Made by a program: the position numbers and the translations under genes. A stretch of DNA of 64,000 bases from the NCBI RefSeq assembly GCF_000189635.1, contig NW_002476216.1, positions 124,001 to 188,000 of the forward strand, written 5' to 3'. Below, piece after piece: positions 48,881-60,600 of the stretch. Origin of the DNA: Tetrahymena thermophila SB210. Its lineage: Eukaryota; Ciliophora; Oligohymenophorea; Hymenostomatida; Tetrahymenidae. Numbering within the stretch: the stretch's first letter is position 1; each line of letters begins with the position of its first letter. The notes beneath the pieces are model-generated. The model was given only the letters and a program-made list of their open reading frames with translations, did not search any database and was not told the DNA's origin.

Positions 48881-49756
48881 TTAATACAAAATCGATTGAG
48901 TATGTATATTATTTATTAGTTTATTTTTATGTAAAAAATTAATTATGGGAATCAAAAGATATTAAATAAATAGATTCTTAATTTGTAAGCTAAACAAATT
49001 GATTAAATACTAATAGAAATTTGATGATTATAAACATATTTTTTGATAAAGCAATCAAAATTATCAAAATATTATGATTATTCATTATTTGTTACAATTT
49101 TTTTTGGTATTTTAAGACATTAATGTTTTAAAATAGTAAAAAATAATTTTCTATATCCATTTTTTACTTTTGATACCAGCCTATAGTCAAGTTTATAAAT
49201 CCAATGATAATCCCTGATTATAAATCTTTTTTTCAGAAGGATTGGGTATACATATTTATTAAAATAGTTTCTTCACAAAAATTCTCAAAACTAAAAGACT
49301 CAACTCGAAATTGATTTTGTAATTTTATCTTATTTGGATAGTTTAAAAAGTAGAAAAATATATTAGAGTAATTAAAACCATCCAAATTTTCTGAAAATTT
49401 AATTATTATCAATTGTATTTGTGATTGTTAAATTATTAAATTATTTAGTTAGTATATTAAATTCTTAAAGATTAGTATAATATTAATAAGAAGATATAAA
49501 AGTGTTTCACTTTTGTAAAAAATTATTTATTATTATTTCACTGACTTTTACCAATAAAAATTTTTGCAAAATTGGTTATTAAAAAATATTTAAAAAAACT
49601 ATGACAAACAAATAAATCAAAGTTTATATTAGTAAATATTAATATATAGTAAGAAGTTATTTGGAGTATAATAAATACAATATTAAACTTATTTAAAATA
49701 TTATAATTTTTATATTAATTAAATAAATCAAAAACTTTAACAATAAATGTGTATTT
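48881..49756. other. Intergenic spacer, nothing recognised
   Basis: 876 bases, A+T rich, between two minus-strand genes. It includes the promoter of the eEF1A-like gene and the 3' end of the LSDAT gene. No other feature. Confidence 0.5.
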
Positions 49757-51133
49757 TCATGGATCTTACTCTACCGGGTCTTAATCTTAATCTTAATCTT
49801 GTCTTTATTTTTATTTATCTTTTTTTTCATCATCATCGGGATTATAATCATTTTAATCTTCCTCTTCATATTAATTTTGTTTTTTCTTTTAGTATAAAAT
49901 AGGTGTACTTTGAATGTAAGGAGTAACAGTTAAAAAGAAGTGAATATATTAAGCAACTTCATCGGAACTAGAATCAAGTAACATAAAGAAGTATTGTGGA
50001 TAATCTGTTAAGTATTCTACCAATTCTGTTTATTTAACAATTTAATTTTAAAATAGGTTTAAGGGTTATAAATTCATAAATATAGTATTTTTTAAAAAAT
50101 CAAATTATGTTTTTTTCATATTTTTTGAATGAGTCAAATAAATAAAAGAAAGTTAATTAATACCACTATCCAAGCCTCTATAGACTCCATTTTAGCTTTA
50201 TACTCCTTATATTATCATGTTGCATACTTCGCTTCCTGGGACAACAATAATTGGCTGCTAAAATTTAACAGCAAGTCTAATTTCATCTATATAATTAGTG
50301 CTATCTCCAACAAATACATGAACAACTCTTTGATAAACTCCACTATATTGATAATCTCCTTCAGCTATTCTATTTAATTATTATTATTATCATTTTGACT
50401 AAGTTATATTATTTTTTATTTTTTACCTCAATGCAAGCGTTATTTTAAAAAGGGATTCTTAGGTCCATCTAAGATCTTATTCTTTGTTATCTATTATATA
50501 ATTTATAAAATTGAATATTATGATATCTAATAAATTATTTATTACTTAGTAAAAATAAATGAGTGTGTCCTGCACATAACTCGTATGGATCTTAATAGGT
50601 TGAATTGACTTTCGGATATTATACTTCATCATCAGGAGCAACTCCAATAAGCTTTAAACCTTTTTATAAATTATTTAATGAGAAAAAAATTAAGATATCT
50701 AAAAACAATTTATATTAGATATTTTTAAATCATTACCTTTCCTCATAGAGTGTTTTTCTACACCACTTGTTATGCCATTATCAATAATTACTGCATCTGT
50801 ATTAAAACACGCTCTTGCTATTCCTGCATAAAGTTTATTTCTGTCTTATCCACTTTTTCCACCAATAATATTAACAACTGGAGCTCCATTCTCCAAATAT
50901 AGTCTCTCTAAAATTTCTTTAAATGGAAAGTTCTTCGCATAAGCATCATGCACTTTTATCTAATCAAAATAAAAAATTTGGTTTTAATCTAACTTTCGAT
51001 TCATTCAAATGATATTTAATTCTACCAGCTTGGCAGTATTTGATCCAGGAAATAGAAAGTCAAATATTTCATAAATATGTTCAGTTCCATATTCAATTTT
51101 CTACTATTAATAATTGCTTTGGTATTAACTCAT
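49757..51133 (-). CDS. Stand-alone LSDAT/SLOG domain protein (TRPM N-terminal type)
   Basis: Matches the LSDAT_euk (SLOG) domain found at the N-terminus of TRPM channels, a Rossmann-like nucleotide or ADP-ribose-related binding fold. Start at 51133 (MSQYQSNYQQQKIEYGTE). Exons 51133-51026, 50959-50737 and from 50659 join in phase. Segments in order: LENGAPVVNIIGGKSG, YAGIARACFNTDAVIIDNGI, TSGVEKHSMRKG, LKLIGVAPDDEVQYPKVNS, YELCAGHTHLFLL, then VVHVFVGDSTNYIDEIRLAV and QQPIIVVPGSEVCNMIIQGV. A helical part follows (ELVEYLTDYPQYFFML) and an acidic tail (EEEDQNDYNPDDDEKKDKQK) ends near 49757. No membrane helix is present, so this is a soluble form, not a channel. A plus-strand 82-codon frame at 50129-50377 is antisense. 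Ligand unknown. Confidence 0.85.
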
Positions 51134-51755
51134 TTAACTGAATAATTTTAAAACTATTTGCACTGTCCTTTTTTAGTATTTAAAATAATAATGCTGCTTG
51201 AAACTTTAATTTCTTTGCTTTCTTTTAGCAATAACAATAATTAATTTGTGGCTTTAAATATTAAAAATATTGCAATTTAAAATTCTTCAAAATTCGCTTC
51301 ATAAATTAAACAAATTTTTATAAAGTGATATTTTATGTTTTTTATTTAATAAAAATGAGCTAATTAATTCCTTCTGATAAGGTTTGATTGCAAATTAGTT
51401 GCTATGCAACTTTTAATTTTTAATTTGATTAATTTAAAATCAATACAATTTATTTTAAGCCATAAATGATGTTTTTTAAAAATTAAAAAAAACTCACTAA
51501 AGTTTTAAAAAAAATGTTTTCTTAGCTTAAAAAATATAAAATTTTTATTATTTTTAAACTAAATTGATAAAATTTGTTTTTTAAGAATAGAATTTATTTA
51601 TAAACATTATAATTATTGTATGCACAAATGAGTATATTAATATATTAGCAATTATTTACTCTCAGTATTAAATAAGTAATAATTTATTTTTTAATTAGTT
51701 TATTTAGGATTGAAATTTAACTATTTTATTTATTATTCATTTTTTATTAATTAAT
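51134..51755. other. Intergenic spacer, nothing recognised
   Basis: 622 bases of A+T-rich DNA with poly-A runs, between two minus-strand genes. No supported feature. Confidence 0.5.
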
Positions 51756-54700
51756 TCACATTTATAACAAATTTTATTTAGATGAACCTAAAATAGGCTA
51801 AAACTCTTAATTATTTTATATTTATTTATGTGTTAATTGTTTTTATATTTCTTCTTAAGTTAAAGTTATCATTTTGGAGGCATTCATTGTTAATGGTATT
51901 TTACTCCATTCACCAGTTAAAAAGAAATAATTTTATTCATAAAGTTCATTAATTATTTGGGAAATATCATCAATAAAATCTTTTAAATTTGGATTTTTCT
52001 CTAAGGAGTTTTTGTAGTTTATGTAAAGTTATATTTTTGATTCTACATCAGATAGATCTGAGATTTTCACTTTTTTTGAGCTGTTAATTTTATATTTGAA
52101 ATTGGAAAAATCAAAGCCCTTCACAATTTCTTTTACTATTTTCAATATAGCTTCTAGTTCTTTTACTCTTTTTTAAAAGCTTTACTTCATTTTTTCCTTG
52201 TATTCCTTGTTTTTATTTTTTAATTAGGATTTTATTTAAAATTTTGAATGATAATTTACTTTCATTATTGATTTTATTTAACTGTTCTTTTTTAGAGATT
52301 CTTCAAAATCGTTTTCATTTTTTGATATTTTTTATGTATTTTCCTTATTTTATAAATCTAGGCAGACATTTTCTTTGTATTAATAATTCTATTTGATTGT
52401 TTTTTCAAGCTCATTGGTGTTCTATGTATTTAAAGTTTCCTTTTTATAATTTGATATGATTTTATAATGAATTAAATTAAAGAAAGTTGTTTACTTTAAA
52501 TTAACTAAGATCTTGTTTATTATCTTTGCAAATTTTTGCTTAGTTTTAGGATAAGCTATTCGCACTCTGTGACCTTTTCATTTTTTAATCATATTAAACA
52601 ATTTAACATCTCTGACTTTCTTAAATTTCGTTTTGGCTTGTATCAATATAACTGCTAAGTTGATCAATCATGCTTTATTTTTTACTAGTCTAGAATTTTA
52701 GCTCTTTGAACTGCTATTTGTACTGCTAAATCAATTCTTAGTTCTTGTTTTCAAAGTACCTTTATATTTATTTTAATAACTTTAAAAGTTAAAATTTAAT
52801 GAATTTACTTAATTCTATTTTCACAGACACTTCTTTCTGTATTTAAAGTTGCTTTAGATTAAGTTTTGATTTCTTCTATTTGATTGCTCAAATCTTAATT
52901 TTTCTTCTACTCAATTTGTAAAAACTACGAGTATTCATTTTTCTCTAAGACAAGATCACTCAATTTACTCTCTAAATCTTAAATTTTGCAAGTAAGTTAC
53001 ACTTTTTCAGCTTATATTTCTTAGTTTTTTAGTTGTATTTATGCAATAAGCTTCTATAGCTAATTTGTTTTAATTTCAATCAAATATTTTAAATTTTAAT
53101 TTGTAGGTAATAAATTTGAGTTTGAAACTAAGTTATTTTAAGCATTATTATGATTTTAATTAGATTTTTTCGAATTTTCTTAGTTAGAGCTTTCAAAATA
53201 TTTTTCAGTTTATTCAATTAAAGTGTCTAATTCAGCAATTAAATAAGTAGCCAAATAAGAATCCATTTTTCTTTTTTCATTTACACTCTACTGTAAACTT
53301 TAAAGCTAAATTAGCTAATCTTATGTGCTATCAAAAACTTAATAGAAATATTCTCTTTCGTTTAGTTAATAATCTTAAATCTATTGCTGAATATCATTTA
53401 TTAGGTTCTCATTTTAAGATACAGTTTCATTTGAATTAATAAATCTTTTTTATAGCTCTTTAAAATTTTTGACAACTTCTTCATTGATATGCTTGAAAAT
53501 TGCAAGTCTTTGATATAATTTTTCAATAATTTAGTTTAATTAATTAATGTTTTCATCTTTTTTTTAAATTCCTTGATTTATTTTATCAATTAAAATATCT
53601 AAATCTTCCAATTTAGTTATCTTATTTTGAGTTCTTTCCTTTAACTCTAAATCCTCTCTTTTCATCATTTAGCTTTTTACAGATGACATTTTAATATTTT
53701 GTTAACTATTTTTAAATAATTTACTTTATGTAGCTATTTCTCAGAATCAGCTTATTTAATGTATCCATTAAAACAGACTATTCAATTTTTTAGCAGTCAT
53801 CATAAATTTTTTTATCAATAGTGCAATCTGTTTATTATATCTACTTAATCTGAGATTAACTTGCTTTAGGTTTTGTACTTGATGTTTTGATAGGTCTTGT
53901 CATAACAATTTGGCAATTATCAAATTCTGTAGAAGTAAAATCATCAATATATCTAATTTAAATAATACACATATTTAAATAAATTAAATATAATTAATTT
54001 ACTTATTAGAAGTATTTTATAGCTCTTGTTAATCATTTGTTTTTATATTTTATTTATAAAAATTTAAAGTCTTTTAAAACTCCCCTTTTAACTGGTTAAC
54101 TTGCTATTCATGACTTAAAAAGTTTTATTTGATTTCATCCTTAAGTTTTTATATTTCGTTTAGCTAGCTTTGGATTTCTTATTTAAGTCTCTCATTTTCT
54201 TCACTCAATAACTAACTTTCTTTTAGTATTAATTAGCTTTTGCTTAATTCGCTTTATAGCAAATTTATTTCAGATTGCAAAGTTGTTATTTAAGTTTCTT
54301 TCTTTTTAATTTATTGGTCTTTGAAGGCATAAAGTTAATCATTTTAAGTTTATTTTTCTTCATGAATCTGCTAATTTTAAGAAATTTAATAAAAATAAAT
54401 AAATAAAATTTTAAAATGCTTTTCTAAATTTTGTGTATTATTGAATAAAATTTTTATTTTAACTAGAATTAAAATTAAACAAAATTATTATTGATAAAAA
54501 TTATGCCAAATATTTTAATTTAATTTATAATTTAAACTTTTTAAAAAATAAAACTTTAAAATCAAAAAGGACAAACTAAAATTTAACTTAAGACTTTTAA
54601 AGTAAATGAAGAAATTTAGTTTTTAAATTGAAAATATTTAAGCTATTTCAATTAAAAAAGTTATTTACTTAAATTTAATTTTGAAGCTGTTGAACATTTT

Positions 54701-55892
54701 CGATGTATTCTTAAATTTCTTGCTTTGCTTTTTGGTATTTCTTTTTGTATTCTTATTTTTTTCTTTTGACTTTTTCAATTGTACTTGTTAACTCTTAATT
54801 CAAGTGTTAAATCTAAGAGAATTCTGCAGTTATTTTTTTTATAACCTCATGGGCTTTTGTAATGGTTTCATCTTTTTTTTTAAGTTCGTACTCTATATTA
54901 TTTATTATTTCTTATTTCTTGTTAATGACTGATATCAAATTATCATTTTGCTATTAATAAGATAAACTGTTTTTTCTTGTTGAATCTAATTGCTATGGGG
55001 TTGTTAAATGACTAGGATTCATTTCTTTCTATGAATATTACAAGTTGAATTAATTATCATTAAGATTAATTTAGGTTTACAAGCCTTGTTGTTATAAAAT
55101 GTATTGCTGTTGTAAATTTAATTAACTATTTTAATTAGATTTATTATCATTTTGTGAATTAGATTGAGTAATATTGGTATATGTTTGCTGCTTGAATAAT
55201 TCAATCTCTTCTTACTTTTTGCGAAGCTCTTCTGTTGATTTTAACAGCAAAAATTCATAATCATTTATTTTATCTTAAAGCTCCTAATTAATTTTATTTT
55301 TTTCAATTATAATTCTGTCTCTGTCCATGATTTCAGAGAGCATAGATTTAGATATAGTATGAGGTTGGTGAGAGAAATTTTCATTTGGAGTATTATGAGT
55401 GTAATCGTAGTTAATTGTAGATGTTATGAATGACAAAGGAGATTCTTGATTTTCAATACTTTTATTCCCAAATTGAGATGTCTTTTGAAGTGGATGAAGA
55501 TCGCTCGCTTGAGTTATTTATCGTTATTAGTTAAAGTTTTGGGATTTGTTAAAATCTGATTCTGATTCCAATATTTTATTTAATCTCTATGAATTCATTT
55601 AATTTTACTCCTGATTTTCTTCCATAAGTTTTTTGTGGAGATTCAAACGCGTAGGAAGTGAAGATTTAGATTAATTTACTGGAATAGATTATTCTCTTTA
55701 GTAAGGATGAGAATAAGGCTAAGCATGCTTACCTAAACTTTACTTTATGCTATAATCTTCAATATCTGAATCACTCGATATAGCTTATTCATATTACTAA
55801 TATTCGAAGCTATAATCTTAACTTCCCCTTTTGTCTTTTAAATTATCTTCTTAACCTTCTTTTGACATTAACGAACTATTTCTTGATTTCAT
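51756..55892 (-). CDS. Long coiled-coil protein, Ser/Gln-rich N-terminus
   Basis: Start MKSRNSSLMSKEGQEDN at 55892. The first exon (to about 54671) has a Ser/Asn/Gln-rich, probably disordered and phosphorylatable head (SDSDIEDYSIKQSLGKH), then coiled coil (EIMDRDRIIIEKNKINQELQ, STEELRKKQEEIELFKQQ, KVKRKKQEYKKKYQKAKQEI). A second exon (about 54376-54013) is almost pure heptads (LQSEINLLQSELSKSQLILK, ESQLLSEENERLKQEIQSQ). Further exons run to TGA at 51756 with more coiled coil and a terminal segment KDFIDDISQIINELYEQNY. No catalytic domain or membrane helix. Likely cytoskeletal, basal-body or ciliary by composition; no homologue recognised. The intron gaps at 54670-54377 and 54012-53958 are clear; later ones are not placed. 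It could be two genes, but continuous coiled coil and lack of an internal TGA plus ATG favour one. Confidence 0.65.
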
Positions 55893-56248
55893 AATTTCAA
55901 AATTCTAAGCAACGACTATTTTTTAATAAAGTAGATGAAGATATTATTTTTTATCAGATTCTTACTTATTATTTCATTTAAAAGCTAAATTATTGATGTG
56001 TAAATAAATATCAAACAAACATCTATTTTAAATGAAAAATCTTAAATTAATTAATTTTACTTATTTATTTTTTTTACTAATTACTTTAGAATATTTTGCA
56101 ACATTTGTTTTTTAATAGCTGCTAATTATGGATATTTGCATTTATTATATTTAGGTATAATTGTTAAAATATAATAAAAAGATTTAATGAAAAATATATT
56201 TTAAAATATTATAAAAATAAAATAAATAATTACTTAAAATTCATCGAA
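55893..56248. other. Spacer between coiled-coil gene and tRNA
   Basis: 356 A+T-rich bases. They should hold the promoter of the minus-strand coiled-coil gene. Nothing else seen. Confidence 0.5.
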
Positions 56249-56328
56249 GATGAAGTGGCCGAGCGGTCTAAGGCGGTAGATTAAGGCTCTATTCCGAAAG
56301 GGCGCGAGTTCGAATCTCGCCTTCATCA
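56249..56328 (+). tRNA. tRNA-Leu (anticodon AAG)
   Basis: A full class II cloverleaf can be drawn: acceptor GATGAAG/CTTCATC, D arm GCC...GGC, anticodon stem GTAGA/TCTAT with loop TTAAGGC (anticodon AAG), a long variable arm typical of Leu, and T arm GCGAG-TTCGAAT-CTCGC, then discriminator A. No intron and no encoded CCA. It is strikingly G+C-rich against its surroundings. AAG becomes IAG after editing and reads CUU/CUC/CUA. Confidence 0.97.
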
Positions 56329-57647
56329 GATTTTTTTTATTTTTTAGGTAAGTTTTCAATATATAAACTGGACTATTTTCTTTTTATATTATAAATAAAC
56401 TAAATATATAAATTTACTTTTTAAACATTGAAAAATATTTATTAAATTTACACAATAATTTTATACCAATGCAACCTTAAATTAAATTTAATATCCTATT
56501 TCCTTCGTATCATAAGAAAATCAAACTCACTGCAAAAATAGATAGTTATTTAAAACAAAGTATATTTTTTATAAATTATAATAAAAGCAAAAAAATATCT
56601 TATATAAAAAATAATATAAATATTCGATACTATCTACTGATGTTTTATATTTTGCTAGTTAAGTTAAAAAATAAAATTTATATTAAAAATTAATCATTTC
56701 AGATTTAGTAGTGTTTAAGTATACGGTGTATTCTTATTAAATAATGAAATTTATATTAAGAAAACTTATAGAGAATTTTTAAGAATTATGTACACATTTT
56801 AAATAGAAATATTAAAATTGAATAATTAAATTTACATTAACTTTTTTGTGGTATATATACTAAAAACAAATTTATAAATTCAATTAATTTATTAATTATT
56901 TTTACCCACTTACAATCAATTGAATTTCCATTTTAACTATTCAGTATTTTTGAGGAAAAAAAATGATAAAACATATTAACTATTAGAACAAATTAGAAGA
57001 AGTAATTATTTATTTTTTTATAATTACACTTTAAATTTAATTTTAAATATAAAAAGTTTTTAACCTCTTCACACTAATCTCATTAGGCTGTCAGTATAGA
57101 TCTGAAGTATATTTAATTTATATTAATAATAATTATTACTATTATTATTAATTTTTTCTATATATTTAGTTTTTAAATTATTTATAATTTTATTTTTCTA
57201 AAAAAATGCTCACCTATTTTTATTCATTTTATATATAAAAATATTTTTTTAGTTATTTTAACTTGATTTTCAATTCCAATTTTTAAAATTGATAATGCAT
57301 TTTTTATTCTTTGATATTTTTATTCATTTTTTCCTTCTAGAACTTTTTCTTTATAAAACAGTTTATTTACTTTTAATTGTTTTATATTTAGTTATAAAAA
57401 TTAATTTAATATAATATATTGAAACTCTTTTGTTTATTTATTAGCTTTTTATTTGATTTATTTTTCTTTTTTACTCTACTTGTGTTTGTTTTTCTTTGTT
57501 TCTTTGTTAATTTAACTCATTTATTATTTTCTATTTTGAATTTTATGATTAATTCATTCATTATTATTATTTCATAATTTTTCTTCATTTTTTCCTTCTT
57601 TCTAATTAACATTTTTATTATATATTTTTTTTTCAATATTTATAAAG
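56329..57647. other. Spacer and possible 5' end of the LRR gene
   Basis: 1.3 kb with no domain-bearing frame. A short frame at 56963-57001 (MIKHINYQNKLEE, followed by a GTAATT donor) is the best candidate first exon of the LRR gene. Near 57060-57110 a degenerate segment resembles a repeat (CACTAATCTC, HTNLIRLS in one frame) after an AAAAAG acceptor-like end, but the phases do not close. The 5' structure is therefore unresolved. Confidence 0.35.
56331..56338 (+). terminator. RNA polymerase III terminator of tRNA-Leu
   Basis: A run of eight T starts two bases after the tRNA discriminator base, the expected position for a Pol III stop. Confidence 0.85.
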
Positions 57648-60600
57648 TGGAAGGAAAACTAGTGATAAAGATGTATCAGGCTTAGTTTCTGCTTTATAAT
57701 ATTGTACTAATCTCTCAAATTTGGCACTTAATTTTGGGTAAGAACAATTAATTTGTTTTTAATTGTGATATTTTTATTTATAAAAATGAATTTAAAAAAT
57801 ATTACTCTTTCAATAGGAGCAGTTTTGAATATACAATCACAATTATAAATAGATTTATGTCTTTTTTTTTTCAATAACAAAATATAAATTTTTTGGGGAA
57901 TTATATTCATATATTTAGAGTTATTGAACTTTAATAATCTCTATAAATAAAGTAAATTTAAATGAAAAATTACATTATTTCTCTTTAAATTATAATATGG
58001 TATAACACAAGCATTAATTTTATAATACTTACACCTAAAAGATTATTTTTTAATTATAGCTATTCTCAGAAAATTATTTCTAGAGTTAGAAATATAAACT
58101 TAGTAGAATAATAAACATTATTTAATATAATGTAAAAAAAATTAAAGTAAATAAAAAAAAGGTTTTGAAACAGGTTTGTTTCGAACCTGAAATAATTTAG
58201 ACTAAGAATATCCCTAAAGAGTTTGGTCCCCCAACCAAGGGGGTTAAAACATATAACTCTTTTAATTCATTTAGCTTTTTATTTGATTTCTTTTTCTATT
58301 TATTGTATTTGTGTTTTTTCTTCTTCTTCTTCTATTTTTCTTAATTTAACTTCTTTTTTATTTTCAACTTATGCTTTTATTATTATTAATTAACTCATTT
58401 CTTATTATTTCATATTTTTCCTTTAAATAACTAATAATTTTAATGTTTTTTATTAAATATTTAAAAAGTTACAATGAAATTGATGCAATTGGTCTATCAG
58501 GTTTAGGTTTTGCTTTAACAAAATGCACTAATCTCTCAAATTTGACAATCGGATTTGTGTAAAAACAGTTTATTTGATTTAGATTGCTATATTTTTTAAT
58601 ATAATAATGAATTTAAATCTATATAACTCTTTTAAATTTTTTGATAATTTTTGATTTGATTTATTTTTCTATTTATTTTTTTTTATACTTGTGTTTTTTT
58701 TCTACTATGCTTGTAAATTTAACTCATTTTTTTATTTTCAAATTTTGCTTTTATTATTATTAATTAACTAATTTCTTATTATTTAATATTTTTTCTTCAT
58801 TTTTCCTTCTAAATAACTAATTATTTTAATGTTTTTTATATAATATTTAAAAAGTTGCAATCAACTTTTTTGTGTAGAAGGTGCATCAGCCTTAGGTTCT
58901 GCTTTAGCAAATTGCACTAATCTCTCAAATTTGACACTTAACCTTTGGTAAAAAGACTTTATTTGTTTTTGATTGTGATACTTTTAATTATAAAAATGAA
59001 TTTATAAAAATATAACTCTTTTATTTTGTTTATTAACTTTTTATTTGGTTTATTTTTCTTTTTATATTTTATTGTTCTTGTGTTTTTTTTTCTTCTATCT
59101 TTCTCAATTTAGCTCATTTTTTATTTTAAAATTTTGCTTATATTAATTATTATTAAGTAATAATTCATATCTTATTATTTCATAATTTTTTCTTCATAGT
59201 TTCTTTCTAACTAACTAATTATTGATATATTTTTTCTTCAATATTTAAAAAGTAATAATTATATTGGTGATAAAAGTGCATCAGGCTTAGGTTATGGTTT
59301 AGCAAATTGCATTAATCTCTCAAATTTGACACTTTAACTTCAGTAAATAGTTTATTTGTTTTGGATTGTGGTATTTTTTAATATATTAATGAACTTGAGA
59401 CAATATAATTCTTTTAATTTGCTTTTTAGTTTTTAATTTGATTTGATTTATTTTTGTTTTTCTTTTTTATTGTATTTGTGTTTTATTTCTTTTATGTTTC
59501 TTAATTTAACTCATTTTTTATTTTTATCTTTTACTATTTTTAATTCACTCAATTCTTATTATTTCATATTTTTTCTTCATTTTTTCCTTCAAAGAAGCTA
59601 TTAGATTATATATTTTTTCTTCAATATTTCAAAAGGGATAATAAAATTCGTCAAGAAGGTGCATTAGCCTTAGGTTCTTGTTTAGCATATTGCACTAATC
59701 TCTCAAATTTGACAATTAATCTTAAGTAAAAAAGTTTTATTTGTTTTGAGTTGTCATATTTTTAGTTATAAAAAGGAATTTAAAACAATATAAAACTCTT
59801 TTAATTTGTTTATTAATTTTTTATTTGATTTATTTTTTATTGTAATCGTGTTTTTCTTTTTTTTTATCTTTCTTAATTACACTCATTTTTTATTTTCAAA
59901 TTTTATTTATTTTTCTTTATTTTTTATTTAATTAATTATTTATTTTTTCTTCAATATATAAAAAGTAACAATCAAATTGGTGATAAAGGTACATAAGGCT
60001 TAGTTTCTGGATTAAGAAATTGCACTAATCTCTCAAATTTAACACTTTATCTTAAGTAAAAAAGTTTATTTGACTTGGATTGTGATATTTTTTTGGATAA
60101 TAATTTTAAAACATGATTGTTAGATTTTGATTTGATTTATTTTTTTCTTTTTTATATACTTTTGTTTTTTTTGTTCTATCTTTCTTAATTTAAATCATTT
60201 TTATTTTCAAATTTTGTTTTATTATTATTAATTAAGTCATTTATTATTATTTCATATTTTTTCTTCATTTTTTTCTTCTAAATAGTAAATTAATTTTTAT
60301 TTTTTCTTTTTATTTAAAAGTGAAAATGAAATTAGGACATTTGGTCTATTAGGCTTAGAGTCTGGTTTAATAAATTGCACTAATCTCTCAAATTTGATAA
60401 TTAGTCTTAAGTAAAAACAGCTTATTTATTTTGGATTATGATATTTTTTAGTAAAAAAATTAATTTAAAATATTAAACTCTTTTAATTTATTTATCAACT
60501 TTTTATTTAATTCATTTTTTATGTTTTTTTATCTTTCTTAATTTAATTTATTTTTTAATTAATTCATTTCATATTATTTTGTATTTTTTTCTTTATTTTT

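Noticed and set aside
50129-50377. Plus-strand 82-codon frame
   Set aside because: Antisense to the LSDAT exon with VVHVFVGDSTNYIDEIRLAV.
57728-57910. Minus-strand 60-codon frame at the start of the LRR array
   Set aside because: Lies over an LRR exon end and a T-rich intron; low complexity.
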